64,000 bases of DNA from Termitomyces sp. T153. Its lineage: Eukaryota > Basidiomycota > Agaricomycetes > Agaricales > Lyophyllaceae. Shown piece after piece: positions 1-10,524 of this stretch. Numbering within the stretch: the first letter of the stretch is position 1; each line of letters opens with the position of its first letter. A model generated the notes under the pieces. That model worked only from the letters and a program-made list of their open reading frames with translations. It did no database searches and was not told the DNA's origin. The stretch is from NCBI GenBank assembly GCA_018296165.2, contig JACKQL020000054.1, positions 1-64,000 of the forward strand. Direction: 5' to 3'. A program made the translations under genes and the position numbers.

Positions 1-441
1 TGTTAGAGGACATCTCACTTGTTTCCCCTTCTCCTCCTCCAGTTCTTGTCAGATTTGCTCTGTTATAGTTTTCCTTTATTCTCCTTCCTTTTCCCTATCT
101 ATTGGTCCTAGTTTCAGCCCTCAGGCTACACTGGTTCTCTGTCAATAATTCAGATAAGTGTGGTCCCTTTGACACTGCCACTGGCTTATGTAATTGCTGA
201 CCAATTTCTAACACATTACTTGTGTCTTTTTTCTCTGTCATACTGTACAGTTGTTTCTCATGCTTATGAAGCCTCTGAAGCATCACACCTGGCCCAGGAA
301 ATCCCCAGACTTGTTCTCTTTGGATTTCCCTTTGCCAGGTGAGTAGTTATCTCAGTAGACACTGTACAGTACTGAATAGACTTTGGATTTCCCTTTGCCA
401 GCTGTGTGATTGAGCCACAGCCTCCAGAGGTCACCCTTACA
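1..441 (+). repeat. 5' LTR of element A
   Basis: The repeat begins TGTTAGAGGACATC and ends GGTCACCCTTACA; the first bases are TGTCAGG in the 3' copy at 5934-6374. Both copies are exactly 441 bp. A direct internal echo is visible: the phrase GGATTTCCCTTTGCCAG occurs at about 323-339 and again at about 385-401. Confidence 0.9.
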
Positions 442-461
442 GCAGAACAAGTCTCTAGATT

Positions 462-476
462 TGGTCTGGGAGCCCC
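462..476 (+). promoter_or_regulatory. Candidate primer-binding block of element A
   Basis: A block reading TGGTCTGGGAGCCCC lies 20 bp downstream of the 5' LTR. The same block with two transitions (TGGCCTGGAAGCCCC) lies at the matching place in elements B and D, although the bases around it differ. Conservation between subfamilies fits a primer-binding site, but a Ty3-type site normally touches the LTR and I cannot name the tRNA. Confidence 0.3.
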
Positions 477-557
477 CTTTTTGGTTACTTGAGCTTCTAC
501 TTGGTTCCTCAAAAGATCTCTCCCCCACCAGTGTCTTAGTGCCCCTGTGCTCTTCCT

Positions 558-1700
558 ATGACCCAGCCAACCCCTCCAGCATCTCCCCCTGACACTTCAA
601 GCCCCCAGAACAATGCCTGGAGCTGTTTGCTGTCTCTGGAGACACAGGTTCAACTTACCCAAGCCTCCCTTACTTCCCATATGGCTGAACTCACTGGACT
701 CCATCAAACTACTGAAGCAGTGTCCCTTTCTTTACAAGCCCTTCTGGAATGTCTCCTCCTTGCTCCTACCACTCCTTTGATGCCCCCAGCAGATGCAGAA
801 CAGTTTGTGTCTGCACCTAGCTCAGGCTTGTTGGCTCCAGCTGCTACAGAACAGTTTGTGTCTGCATCTGGCTTAGGCCTTTCAGCTCCTCATTCCAAAC
901 TCCCTCATCCTGCACTCCCTGATGTATATGATGGAGATTGTAAGGCTAGAGAATGTTTCCTCCAGTCCTGCATTACCTATATCCAGCTGAGTGGTGAAGC
1001 CTTTACCTCAGATGCCTTGAAAATTGCCTGGGTCCTCTCCTACATGAAGGCTGGTCAAGCCTCAACTTATGCACTGCATATCTTCGGACACCCAGGAGGA
1101 GTGGAGAGTTTCTTTAGCTGGACAGAGTTTGAGAAGGAGTTCCAAGCAGAGTTCTTCCCCCTTGCCCCTGCCAAAACCACAGTGCTTTCCCTTTGAGACC
1201 AAACTCAGTATGGTCAAGGAAAGTGGTCACTTGATGAGTACATTGACTCCTTTTGTGCCTTAGTTGAATAGGCTGGATATCTGGATGGTCTACAACTCTG
1301 CCTAAACCTTCCATGATGGACTCCACCCCTCTTTCAGGAATTGTATAGACAGCATGGCAAAGGGGCACCCAGATGATGAGCATGTTGATACCTGGTACAA
1401 GGTGGCACATGAGCAGTGGCAGCTCATGGAACTGCAACATGAGCTGCAGCAGATGCAACCCTTGACCTTCTCCTTTTCTTGTGGAGAGTTCACCCCTTGA
1501 GCTCCCTCTTCTGCACCTGCACTAGCATCCTCACAACCAGGTGCAGCTCTTTCCTTCATGCCTCATGTTGCTCCCCTGCACTCCCTACCCCAAGGAGTCC
1601 CAATGGATGTTGATGCTCCCTGACAGCAGTCCACCACCCCCTTGCTGTGTTGACACTGTGGGAAGACAGGTCATTTTGCCTGTTACTATCCTCAAGGGCT
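558..1700 (+). pseudogene. gag remnant of element A (capsid region and zinc knuckle)
   Basis: An open frame of 212 codons starts at ATG 558 and covers the N-terminal part and a Ty3-type capsid core (motif DVYDGDCKARECFLQ near residue 125). It is closed at 1194-1196, after which the frame is lost. Further on, at about 1650-1690, lies a CX2CX4HX4C zinc knuckle (CGKTGHFAC), with a TGA between its first two cysteines. Gag would form the particle and bind the RNA. The same stops are present in copy C at about 30130. The product is therefore a truncated capsid at best. Confidence 0.8.
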
Positions 1701-1877
1701 AGAAGTTCACTACTTGTCAGCATCAGAGCAAGAGGAGCTGCTCATCCAACTCCTTGCAGCCTGGGATGCCACAGGAACTCCCTCTCCAGATGCACCTATA
1801 GCTGTCCATTTGGAGGAAGTGGCCAATGGATTGGAGGAGGTTCCTACAGAGTCTGAGGATTTTTAAAAGGGCAATGG

Positions 1878-3100
1878 ATGACCAGTATGCCCCCATTGCC
1901 CAGTACTAATTGGTTTGCTCCCCTATCCATAGAATCCAATATATCTGTTGCTATTGTTGATACTATGCCTGAAACAATAAGCCCCTCCTCAGATGTACAA
2001 ACTCCCCCTGCAGCTAAAGTCTCAGCTAGAAACACACTCTCCAGCCCATGCCTTTGGATATCTGCATGGGAGCACTGCCTCCCTCATTGTTATGTTGTTG
2101 CTTCCACCCCTTCTACCAACTCCCTGAAGCTACAAGTGGAAATTGAGATGACAGACACCTAGCAGATCAGAAGTGTGGTTGCCCTTCTTAACAGTGGTGC
2201 AACAGGCCTCTTCCTTGACACTGACTACATGTAACAACACCATCTGACCACTTGCCCCCTTTTTCATCCTGTTCCTGTATACAATGTTGATGGCACATTC
2301 AATGAAGCTGGCTCTATTCACTCTGTGGTGGACCTGGTCCTCTGCTACTAAGACTACTCAGAGTGAGCTGCTTTTGCTATTACTAGTTTGAAAAAGCAAG
2401 ACATGATCTTGGAGTTCACCTGGCTATGTGAACACAATCCAGAGATTGACTGGACTAAGGGTGAGGTGAAGATGAGTCATTGCCCACATCCCTGTGTTAC
2501 CTGCACAGAAGAAGCCCATAAAGAGCAGAGAGCCAAAGTTTGTGAGCATGCTGCTGTGCATGCCTGTCATGCTAGGCATCTCCCTTATGCTGATCTTGAC
2601 CTCCTGAGTCCCCCTCCTCTGGCATTCCCTCATAGAGAGGCCCTCTATGAGGATGTCCAAGGTGTTGGGCATGAATCTCCAGAGGAAGAGGAAGGTGAAG
2701 GTGAATGGACCCATACTCCAGATGCAGAGTCTCCAGATGAGACTATAGAGGTGGGTGATGGGATCTATGCTATAGCCCTCTGCCCCCCTCCTACAGTGGC
2801 AGAGATTTAGGCTAGTCAGACAACTTCCCAGCATCTGGCTGAGGCATTTGCAGCAAATTCACAGCCCAAGCCTTTCCATAGCACTGTTCCCAATCACCTC
2901 CATGACTTTGAGGATGTATTCTTCAAGGCCTCCTTTGATTCACTTCCAGAGTGCAAGCAGTGGGATCATGCAATTGAGCTGATACCAGATGCAGAGCCCT
3001 CTAGTTGCAAGGTCTTTCTACTTGCACCCTGTGAACAGGATGAGCTAGATGCTTTCCTGCAGAAGAATCTTAGCTCAGGATGAATATGACCCTCCAAGTC
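1878..3100 (+). pseudogene. Protease and connection region of element A
   Basis: A retropepsin-like stretch near 2130-2230 reads ALLNSGATGLFLD, where the usual active-site triplet D-S-G has become N-S-G. It is followed by the conserved Ty3 segment PVPVYNVDGT and then by LEFTWLCEHNPEIDWTKGEV at about 2410-2470. A second open stretch (2388-2807) is acidic and leads to the RT. Stops at 2159-2161 and 2232-2234 interrupt it. The D-to-N change is a G-to-A transition, in line with the general decay of the element. Confidence 0.72.
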
Positions 3101-4453
3101 TCTAATGGCCTCCCCAGTCCTCTTTATTAAGAAGAAGAATGGGTCTCTTTGTCTGGTTCAGGATTATCATGTCCTAAATTTGATGACAGTGAAGAACCAC
3201 TATCCTTTGCCACTCATCTCAGAACTTGTCAACAATCTTCGAGGTGCATGCTATTTCACTAAGTTGGATGTCTGCTAGGGCTATAACAATGCATGCATCA
3301 AAGAAGGGGATGAGTGGAAGGCAGCATTCTGAACTAATCATGGACTCTTTGAACCTCTGGTAATGTTCTTTGGTCTCACCAATAGCCCAGCCACCTTTCA
3401 GACTATGATGAATCACATTTTCTGTGATCTGATTGTAGAAGGTGTTGTCTGCATGTATCTTGATGATATCCTCATCTACACAAGAACTTGGGAGGAGCAT
3501 CACCAGGTCACATGCATGGTCTTGGTATGCCTCTGCCAACACCAGCTCTATTTAAAGCCTGAGAAGTGTGAATTCAAACAGACTAAAGTGGAGTACCTGG
3601 GTTTGATCATTTTGCATGGAATGGCCAAGATGGACCCTATTAAAGTGCCAGGGGTAGCAGAGTGGCCCAAGCCAAGGAACAAGAAGGAAGTTCAGGCCTT
3701 TCTTGGGTTTGTCAATTTCTATCAGAGGTTCATACAGGATTTCTCTCACCATGCACAACTCCTCTTTGACCTCACAGTTAAGGATACTGCATAGCAGTGG
3801 GAGCCCCCACAGCAAGCTGCCTTTGATGTCCTCAAGCAATCTGTGACATCAAAGCCAGTCCTCCTGTTCCCAACAATAACTCTCCATTCCATGTGGAAGC
3901 AGATAGTTCAGACTTTGCTACAGGGGCAGTCCTCTCCTAGCAGTCAAAAGAGGATGGCAAATGGCATCTAGTAGCCTTCTACTCCAAGAGCCTTAATGCA
4001 GTGGAATGGAACTATGAGATCCATGACAAGGAGATGCTGGCAATTATTTGGTCCTTTGAAGAATGGCAGCATTTCCTTGAGGGTGCATGGCATAAGTTTG
4101 AAGTCTGGACGGACCATAAGAACCTGGAGTACTTCCATTCTGCTAAGAAACTCAATAGATGTCAAGCTTGGTGGTCTCTGTATCTGGCCAACTTTGACTT
4201 CTCACTGCACCACAAACCAGGACAGAGCATGGGCAAACTGGATGCACTGTCCAGGCAGGCTGACCATGGCACTGGAGCAGGAGATAATGACAACATTGTC
4301 CTCCTCAAGCCAGAGCTCTTTGCCATCTGTGTGCTAGAAGGGATTGTGGCTCAGGGAGATGAGGTAAACATCCTTAGGGACATCCAACAAGGGAACTGGA
4401 AGTGTGCACAGGAGGATGCAGTTGCCCAGGCTGCACAGGCCCTACAAGCTTGA
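3100..4453 (+). pseudogene. Reverse transcriptase and RNase H of element A
   Basis: The RT begins with FIKKKNGSLCLVQDYHVLN and carries the catalytic YLDDILIYTRT at about 3455-3485, followed by the thumb (AFLGFVNFYQRFIQDFSHHA, about 3695-3755). The RNase H part (4001-4453) has EIHDKEMLAIIWSFEEW and [10 protein letters not shown] and ends with LDALSRQAD, all typical of Ty3/gypsy. Stops occur at about 3277 and 3330, and one base is missing near 3867-3876 (TTCCCAACAA, where element D keeps TTCCCAGACAA), which moves RNase H into another frame. The same missing base is found in copy C. Confidence 0.88.
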
Positions 4454-4559
4454 TGGGCAAGTGGGGTCAAGTCAGTGCATGCAAATGAGTGGGGTCTTCA
4501 GGATGGGCTGCTGACCTTCAGAGGATGCATTTATGTGCTTAATGTTCTAGAACTTTGTA

Positions 4560-5844
4560 GTGCATTGTAGAACAACATCATGACTCTTGAGTGGCTAGAC
4601 ATTCTGGAAGGTGGAAGATACTAGAGCTGATATCCCAGAACTATTGGTGGCCACAGATCTCCCAATATGTAGGCACCTACACTAGCACCTGCAACCTCTG
4701 TCTCCACACCAAACCTCACCACCAAGCACCCATGGGCCAGCTCCACCCACTTTCTATTCCAGCTGCTTGCTAGAGTATTGTATCAGTAGATTTCATTGTG
4801 GAACTCCCAGATGCTCATGGATATGATGCTATGATGGTAGTGGTGGACCTCTATAGCAAACAGGCTCACTTCATATCTACCCACACCACATGCTCTGCCT
4901 TGGGAGTGGCCAGCCTGTATTGTAAGAATGTCTGGAAACTCCACAGTCTGTCAGATGGGTATGTCTCAGACTGGGGCCCCCAGTTTGTGGCAGAATTCAC
5001 TCAAGAACTGTATTGCCTGGTAGGCATAAAGCTCCATACCACCACAGCCTATCACCCTCAGTTGCATAGGCAGACAGAATGTATTAACCAGGAACTGGAA
5101 CAGTATCTCCACCTGTTTTGTAATGAGAGGCAGGATGACTGGGATGAGCTGCTGCCAGATGCGGAATTCCAATACAACAACCATGTTCACTCTTCCACAC
5201 AGATGACTCCATTCTTCCTGGACACCAGCAGGCACCTTTGCATGGGATTTGAACCTTGGGCATGCCCCTCAGAGAATGACTCTGTCAATGAGTTTGTGAA
5301 CCAGATGAGAAGGGCACAGGAGGAGGCAAAAGCTGCGCTGGTGAAGGCCAAGAAAGACATGGCATTGTACTATAATCGCAGACAGACACCTGCTCCAGTT
5401 TACAAGCCCAGAGACTGTGTGTACTTAGATAGCTCAGAAATTAAGACAACAAGGCCATCCCTGAAGCTGTCACATTGTCATCTGGGCCCCTTCATGGTGG
5501 AGAAGAAGGTAGGGCCTTTGGCATACCAACTTAAACTCCCAGCAGGCCTGTGCCAACTGCATCCAGTCTTCAATGTGGTCAAGTTGTTTCCAGCTCTAGA
5601 GGATCCAATCCCAGGCCATTGCCCTAAGCCACCCCCACCACCAGTCCTGGTCAATGATGAGGAAGAGTATGAGGTGGAGGAAATCTTGGACAGCAGGGTA
5701 TTCCAAGGGAAGTTGCAGTTTAAGGTGAAATGGAAGGGATATGGCATTGAGTACATCTCTTGGGAACCACAGGCTAATGTTCACACATCAGGCTTGGTCC
5801 AGGACTTCTACTGTAGGCATCCCAATGCCCCAAAAGCAATTTGA
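4560..5844 (+). pseudogene. Integrase with chromodomain of element A
   Basis: The HHCC zinc finger lies at about 4570-4720 (histidines in HHDS.VARH, cysteines in CNLCLHTK) and holds a TGA at about 4582. An uninterrupted frame of 348 codons (4798-5841) follows, with the D,D-35-E core: VVDLY, SDWGPQFVAE and RQTECINQELEQYL. The last 60 residues form a chromodomain: EVEEILDSRVFQGKLQF then KVKWKGYGIEYISWEP. In chromoviruses this domain steers integration towards modified chromatin. This is the longest open frame of the element, but it has lost its N-terminal zinc finger to the stop. Confidence 0.9.
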
Positions 5845-5920
5845 GGCATCTACTCTATTTCACCAGCTGACCAGGCAATTTATGACTTCTTCTACCCAGT
5901 GTGTCAAGGTGCCACATTTT

Positions 5921-5933
5921 AGAGGGGGGGTGA
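5921..5933 (+). promoter_or_regulatory. Polypurine tract of element A
   Basis: The run AGAGGGGGGGTGA ends directly before the 3' LTR (TGTCAGG at 5934). Copies C and D have the same arrangement (GAGGGGAGGTGA in C). It is the expected primer site for plus-strand DNA synthesis. Confidence 0.8.
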
Positions 5934-6374
5934 TGTCAGGGGACATCTCATTTGTTTCCCTTTCTCCTTCTCCAGTTCTTGTCAGATTTGCTCCATTATA
6001 GTTTTCCTTTATTTTCCTTCCTTTTTCCTATCTATTGGTCCTAGTTTCAGCCCTCAGGCTGCATTGGTTCTCTGTCAATAATTCAGACAAGTGTGGCCCC
6101 TTTGACACTGCCACTGGCTTATGTAACTGCTGACCAATTGCTGACACATCACTTGTGTCTTTTTTCTCTGTCATACTGTACAGTTGTTTCTCACACTTCT
6201 GAAGCCTCTGAAGCATCACACCTGGCCTAGGAAATTCCCAGACTTGTTCTCTTTGGATTTCCCTTTGCTAGGTGAGTAGTTATCTCAGTAGACACTGTAC
6301 AGTACTGAATAGACTTTGAATTTCCCTTTGCCAGCTGTGTGATTGAGCCACAGCCTCCAGAGGTCGCCCTTACA
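5934..6374 (+). repeat. 3' LTR of element A
   Basis: 441 bp, TGTCAGG...CTTACA, the same length as the 5' LTR. Differences from the 5' copy seen by eye are scattered transitions, for example GGTCGCCC against GGTCACCC near the end. Confidence 0.92.
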
Positions 6375-6404
6375 GTTGTTGGGTGTTGTTTTCAGAAGCT
6401 CTAG

Positions 6405-6576
6405 AGTAAATTTTCTGAACACTGGCATTGGGGATCCTTAAACTTGTTCTCTTTGAATCTTCCTCTGCCAGGTGAGTAGCTAGAAGTCTAGAACTTTTTA
6501 TAGATACTGAATAAACTTTGGATCTCCCTCTGCCAGTTGTGTGACTGAGCCACAGCCTCCAGAGGTCACCCTTACA
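6405..6576 (+). repeat. 3' part of a type-II LTR
   Basis: This 172-bp stretch matches the 3' part of the solo LTR at 17297-17733 (reverse complement), from AGTAAATTTTC to the terminal CTTACA. It is followed by the same GCAGAACAAGTCTC leader as in element A, up to about 6624. Its 5' half is missing; insertion of element A explains this best. Confidence 0.75.
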
Positions 6577-6899
6577 GCAGAACAAGTCTCTAGATTTGGT
6601 CTGGGAGCCCCCTTTTGGTTAGGCCAGCCACTGGGATGTAGTCTGGCTAGCCCTGATCTCTGTGACGGAGGGCAACAGGTGGACAGTAGTAACATAAGCT
6701 TGATCCTCCATCTTTATTGCTTCATCTGGGAGCTCTGGTTTGTGTATACCACCCAACTCCCCTCCACACTTCTTCTCCAGAGCTCTGCCATTGCTCTGAT
6801 CATCCTTGTAGAGGGCCTCCCTATGAGGGAATGCCAGAGGCAGGGGGTCCAGGAGGTCTAGATCAGCAAAGGGGAGAGGCCCAGCATGACATGCTTGGA

Positions 6900-7361
6900 T
6901 GGCTGCATGCTTTTAGACTTGAGTCCAATGCTCCGCTCTGGCCTCCATAGCACAGACAGAGCACCTTCTGGGGCATCTACTCATGGTCACCTCTCCTTTG
7001 GTCCAATCAACCTCAGGGTTATGCTCTTGAAGCCACATGAACCCAAGGATCATGTCTTGCCTTCCCAAGCTGGTGACAGCAAATATGGCGCACTCTGTGT
7101 GGTTCCAATAGCAGAGAACCAGGTCAACCACAGAGCTAATTGCACTGGCTTTGTGGGTGCTCCATTGATGTTATAGACAGGAATGGGCTTGGGAAGGGGC
7201 TGCATGGTCAGGCCATGGCATTTGACAAATTCCAAGTCCAGAAAAAGTCCTGTTGCTCTGCTGTCCAGGAGAGCTGCGACTCTGCAGTTTTGCTGAGTGT
7301 CCATTGTCTTGATCTCCACATTGAGGCACAAGAAATGGGTGGATGAGCTAGAGGCCATCAC
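6900..7361 (-). pseudogene. Protease region of element B
   Basis: The minus strand from 7361 reads HFLCLNVEIKTMDTQQNC and then ALLDSRATGLFLD, in which the retropepsin D-S-G triplet is D-S-R. Downstream follow PIPVYNINGAPTK and, in another frame, LGFMWLQEHNPEVDWTKGEV. The region is homologous to 27896-28320 of element D. A frame change near 7100 separates the two parts. Confidence 0.75.
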
Positions 7362-7667
7362 GTATTGTCAGGGAATTTAGCACGCCCAAGCAGGGCTGCA
7401 CTGTCAGACCTTTGAAGGTGTGGGAGAGCTTGGTGGGGGCTCTGGAGTTAGTGTTTGTATATCTGGAAGGGGGCTTTGAGGTTCTTCTGTCTCAGAATGA
7501 AGGGCATTGGAAAAGGCAGTTTCATTTTCTATCAACAGATAAGAGAACCTATTAGCACCTAGCAATGGAGGTGTACACCTCATCTGTTGCTTGACTAAAA
7601 ATGCCCCTCTAGCTCCAGAGCTGAGGTGCTCATGTTGGCTTCCTCTGGGGTCAACTCCAATGAGGGC

Positions 7668-8802
7668 TCATCTAGCAATGAAGCTCCAGCAGTGTTTTTT
7701 GCAGCCAGGAGCTGCAGGAGAAGTTCCTCCTGCTCTGCTGCAGAAAGGTAGCAGACCTCCAGGCCTAGGGGACAGTGCCATGTAAAGTGCCTGGGCTTCT
7801 TGTATCTCTAGCATAACAGCAGAGCTGCATGGAGTTGTTGGGCTGCATCCACATCCATGGGAATTCCTGGGGGTAGGGGACAAGCAGTAGGGGCAGCAGG
7901 CCAGCACTGGGTGAGTAGGCATGGAGTGGCAGAAGTTGCTGACCAGAATAGGGCACATTGTGGAATGGGGGCAGCAGAGCTCCCTCTGTATCTCCATGAG
8001 CTGCCATTGGTCCCAGGCTACCTTGTACCATGACACAATCTTTTCATTATTGGGGTGACCCTCTGCCAGGTTGTCAATGCATTCCACCAAGGTGGGGTGC
8101 AAGCCATCCCAGAAAGTGAGGCATAGTTGGAGGCTATTGGGGTAGGCAGCCTGTTTGACCAGGGCTCAGAATGAGTCAATGTACTCATCCAATGTATGCT
8201 TTCCTTGTCCATACTGCATGCAGTGTCAGTGCCACCATCTTGGCAGAGTCTAACAGGAAGAACTCCATACAAAAGTCTTTCTCAAAGGCAGCCCAGTCCA
8301 GAAAGCTCCCCACACCTCTGAGACAGCAGAAAACTCACAGCATGTAGGTGAAGGCATGACCAGTCTTCATGTATGACAGCACCCAGGCTATTTTCAATGC
8401 ATTGAAGTCAAAAGTGTCCCTGCTGAGGTGGATGTAGGTGAGGCAGGACTGTAGGAATCACTCCCCACCAGATCAGGCACTGTCATATGCATCTGGCAGT
8501 GCTGGACAAGGGATCTGTAGCCATAGGGTCACTGGAGCCACCAGAGTAGGTGCTGTGGCAGGTGGAGCTGGTTCTGCCACTGTAAGAGGGGTGGAGTTAG
8601 GGCTTAGGCATTCTAGCAGCACCTGGAGGGATTGGGAGATAAGATCTGTTATCTGATAGAGGGTAGAGAGTTCAGTCATATGGTGGGTGAGAGATGATTG
8701 TGTTAATTGCACCTGGGTTTCTAGGTGGAGCAGGCAAGTCCAGGCTTTGTCCTGCAGGGCTGGGGCCTCCAAGAGTGTGTCTGGGTTGGCAAGCTGAGAC
8801 AT
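7668..8802 (-). pseudogene. gag remnant of element B
   Basis: The ATG at 8802 opens 110 codons (SQLANPDTLLEAPALQDKAW...), whose N-terminal part parallels that of element A (LETQVQLTQSSLTHHMTEL). Frames then change: the capsid part is recognisable at about 8018-8272 and 7668-8102 (CIDNLAEGHPNNEKIVSWYK). No single frame spans the gene. In element D the equivalent start codon is lost. Confidence 0.78.
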
Positions 8803-8908
8803 AGAACTCTGTGGTGCTTAATTCTGGTGGAGAAGTGACAGATAGCAGCTTGGATGTTCCTTGCAGCTATGTGGGGCTTCCAGGCCAGTTTTAGAAAACT
8901 TGTTCTGC

Positions 8909-9278
8909 TGTAAGGGTGATCTCCAGGGCAGCAGATCAGAGTTACACAGCTAGCAGAGGAGAATCCAAAGTATATTAGCAGAGTAGATGATGATACAAAT
9001 CAGTAACTAATCACCTAGCAGAGGGAAATCCAAAGAGAACAAGTCTAAGTATCCCCACCACTCAGCATGACACATCAGTGGGCAGTGGAGGCATGGGAAC
9101 TACTGTACAGGTGACCAGAGTTACTCCTAACTCTAGGGCAATGGTTGCTGAGGTAATACAGAGAACTCTGGAGTTCTCCAGAGATCTCTGGGGTTCTGGA
9201 AAGAGCCCCAGAGACCTTGAACAAGCTGTGGAGGTGCTAGAACCAGTTGCAGAGGTTGAAAATGAAAGTCCCCTGACA
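8909..9278 (-). repeat. LTR of element B (type III, 370 bp)
   Basis: Written on the plus strand it starts TGTAAGGGTGATCTCC and ends AGTCCCCTGACA, so on the minus strand it runs TGTCAGGGGACT to CTTACA. It has the same length as the LTRs of element D. Confidence 0.85.
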
Positions 9279-9294
9279 GATCCTGCTTTGCATT

Positions 9295-9849
9295 AATTGC
9301 ACCTGGGTTTCTAGGTGGAGCAGGCAAGTCCAGGCTTTGTCCTGTGGGGCTGGGGCCTCTGAGAGTGTGTCTGGGTTGGTGAGCTGAGACATATAACTCT
9401 GCAATGCTTAATCCTGGCAGAGAAGTGATTGGATAGCAGCTTGGAGGTTCCTTGCAGCTATGTGGGGCTTCTGGGCCAGTTTTAGGAGACTTGTTCTGCT
9501 CTAAGGGCAACCTCTGGAGCAATGGATCAGAGTCATGCAGCTAGCAGAGGGGAATCCAAAGTATATTAGTGGAGTAAATGACAATACAAATCAGTAACTA
9601 ATCACCTAGCAGAGGGGAATCTGAAGAGAACAAGTCTAAGGATCCCTGCTGCTTGGTGCAGCACATCAGTGGGTGGCAGAGGCATGGGAACTACTGTACA
9701 GGTGACCAGAGCTACTCCTAACCCTAGGGCAATGGTTGCTGAGGTAATACAGAGAACTCCAGGGTTCTGGAAAGAGCCCCAGAGATGTCAAACAAACTGT
9801 GGAGGTGCTGGAACCAGTCATGGAGGTTGGAAATGGAAGTCCCCTGACA
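9295..9849 (-). mobile_element. Second gag-leader plus LTR piece next to element B
   Basis: 9295-9499 repeats the gag start and leader seen at about 8705-8908, and 9500-9849 is another type-III LTR (350 bp, ending GTCCCCTGACA on the plus strand). The order leader-LTR-leader-LTR in one orientation could come from unequal recombination between two related elements or from two insertions. No target-site duplication is visible around it. Confidence 0.75.
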
Positions 9850-10006
9850 CTATCCCTAAAAACTACTGTACTTGTAATTATGTAAGGCAGCACCTTACTT
9901 CATACTTTGTAGACAGAACTATCAACTGCTGGTTTTGACTTATAGAGTGTGAACTCTAAGCTGTGTGAACCATAACATAAATGTTACATGGGGCCTGCAG
10001 GGAAGA

Positions 10007-10524
10007 TGTCAGGGTTTGCCAGGGGGGCTGTTGGGGTTTGCTGGAGAAGCATCTGAGTTAGCCAGGGTGGGTGCTGTGGGTAGACAAAGGTTGGGGTGGG
10101 CCAAGGGAGTGTTGGTGAGTACTCTGGGGAGGTGTAGGGCTGCTGGGGAGAGGTCCAGAGGTCTATGAACAGGTTGTGACAATATCCAAGGGCTCAGAAG
10201 GGAATGGGAGTTTGCTAGGGGGATTATCAGAGTTTGCCAGGGAAGCATTGGAGTTTGCTGGGGCACCATGGGTGGATAAGGGTTGGGGTGAGGTGAGGGG
10301 GTGCTGGTGGGTAGTCTGGGTGTTTTGGGTATGCAGGGAAAAGGTCCAGTGGTCCAGGGATGGGTTGTGACAGCATTGGGAATCCTAAGACTTGTTCTCT
10401 TTGGATCTGCCTCTGCCAGGTGAGTAGCTAGCACTCTTGAACTTCTTATAGATACTGAATAAATTTTGGATCTCCCTCTGCCAGTTGTGTGATCAAGCCA
10501 CAGCCTCCAGAGGTCACCCTTACA
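10007..10524 (+). repeat. LTR-like repeat with a tandem G-rich insert
   Basis: The stretch starts TGTCAGGG and ends GGTCACCCTTACA, like the LTRs of this group. The last 150 bp (10373-10524) match the solo LTR at 17297. The first 366 bp are not shared; they consist of two imperfect copies, 10003-10180 and 10205-10372, rich in TTTGCCAGG / TTTGCTGGG, each ending with GGTTGTGACA. No flanking duplication is seen (GAAGA left, ATGAG right). Confidence 0.55.

Larger units (their letters stand above)
1..6374 (+). mobile_element. Ty3/gypsy chromovirus copy A, full-length but decayed
   Basis: Two 441-bp LTRs (1-441 and 5934-6374) flank gag, protease, reverse transcriptase, RNase H, integrase and a C-terminal chromodomain, in the order of a Ty3/gypsy chromovirus. 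The coding region is broken by stops and at least one frameshift, so the copy should not make its own proteins. The window starts on the first base of the 5' LTR, so the left target-site duplication cannot be read. The 3' LTR is followed by GTTGT and then by the 3' half of a related LTR, which suggests that A landed inside an older LTR whose other half lies outside the window. It is about 5.5 kb between the outer LTR ends if the LTRs are excluded, and CG dinucleotides are very rare throughout. Confidence 0.93.
6625..9278 (-). mobile_element. Truncated Ty3/gypsy element B (5' LTR, gag, protease only)
   Basis: Read on the minus strand: an LTR at 9278-8909, a leader, gag from ATG 8802, and protease down to about 6900. 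The sequence stops at about 6625, before any reverse transcriptase, where it meets plus-strand leader sequence at the shared word GGCCAGCC. It is a close relative of element D (same leader, gag and protease order). It has no second LTR and many stops, so it is a dead 5' fragment. Confidence 0.82.

Noticed and set aside
9990..10380. CRISPR-like or satellite array
   Set aside because: Only two long imperfect units, no regular spacers, and eukaryotic context; kept as tandem insert of an LTR-like repeat.
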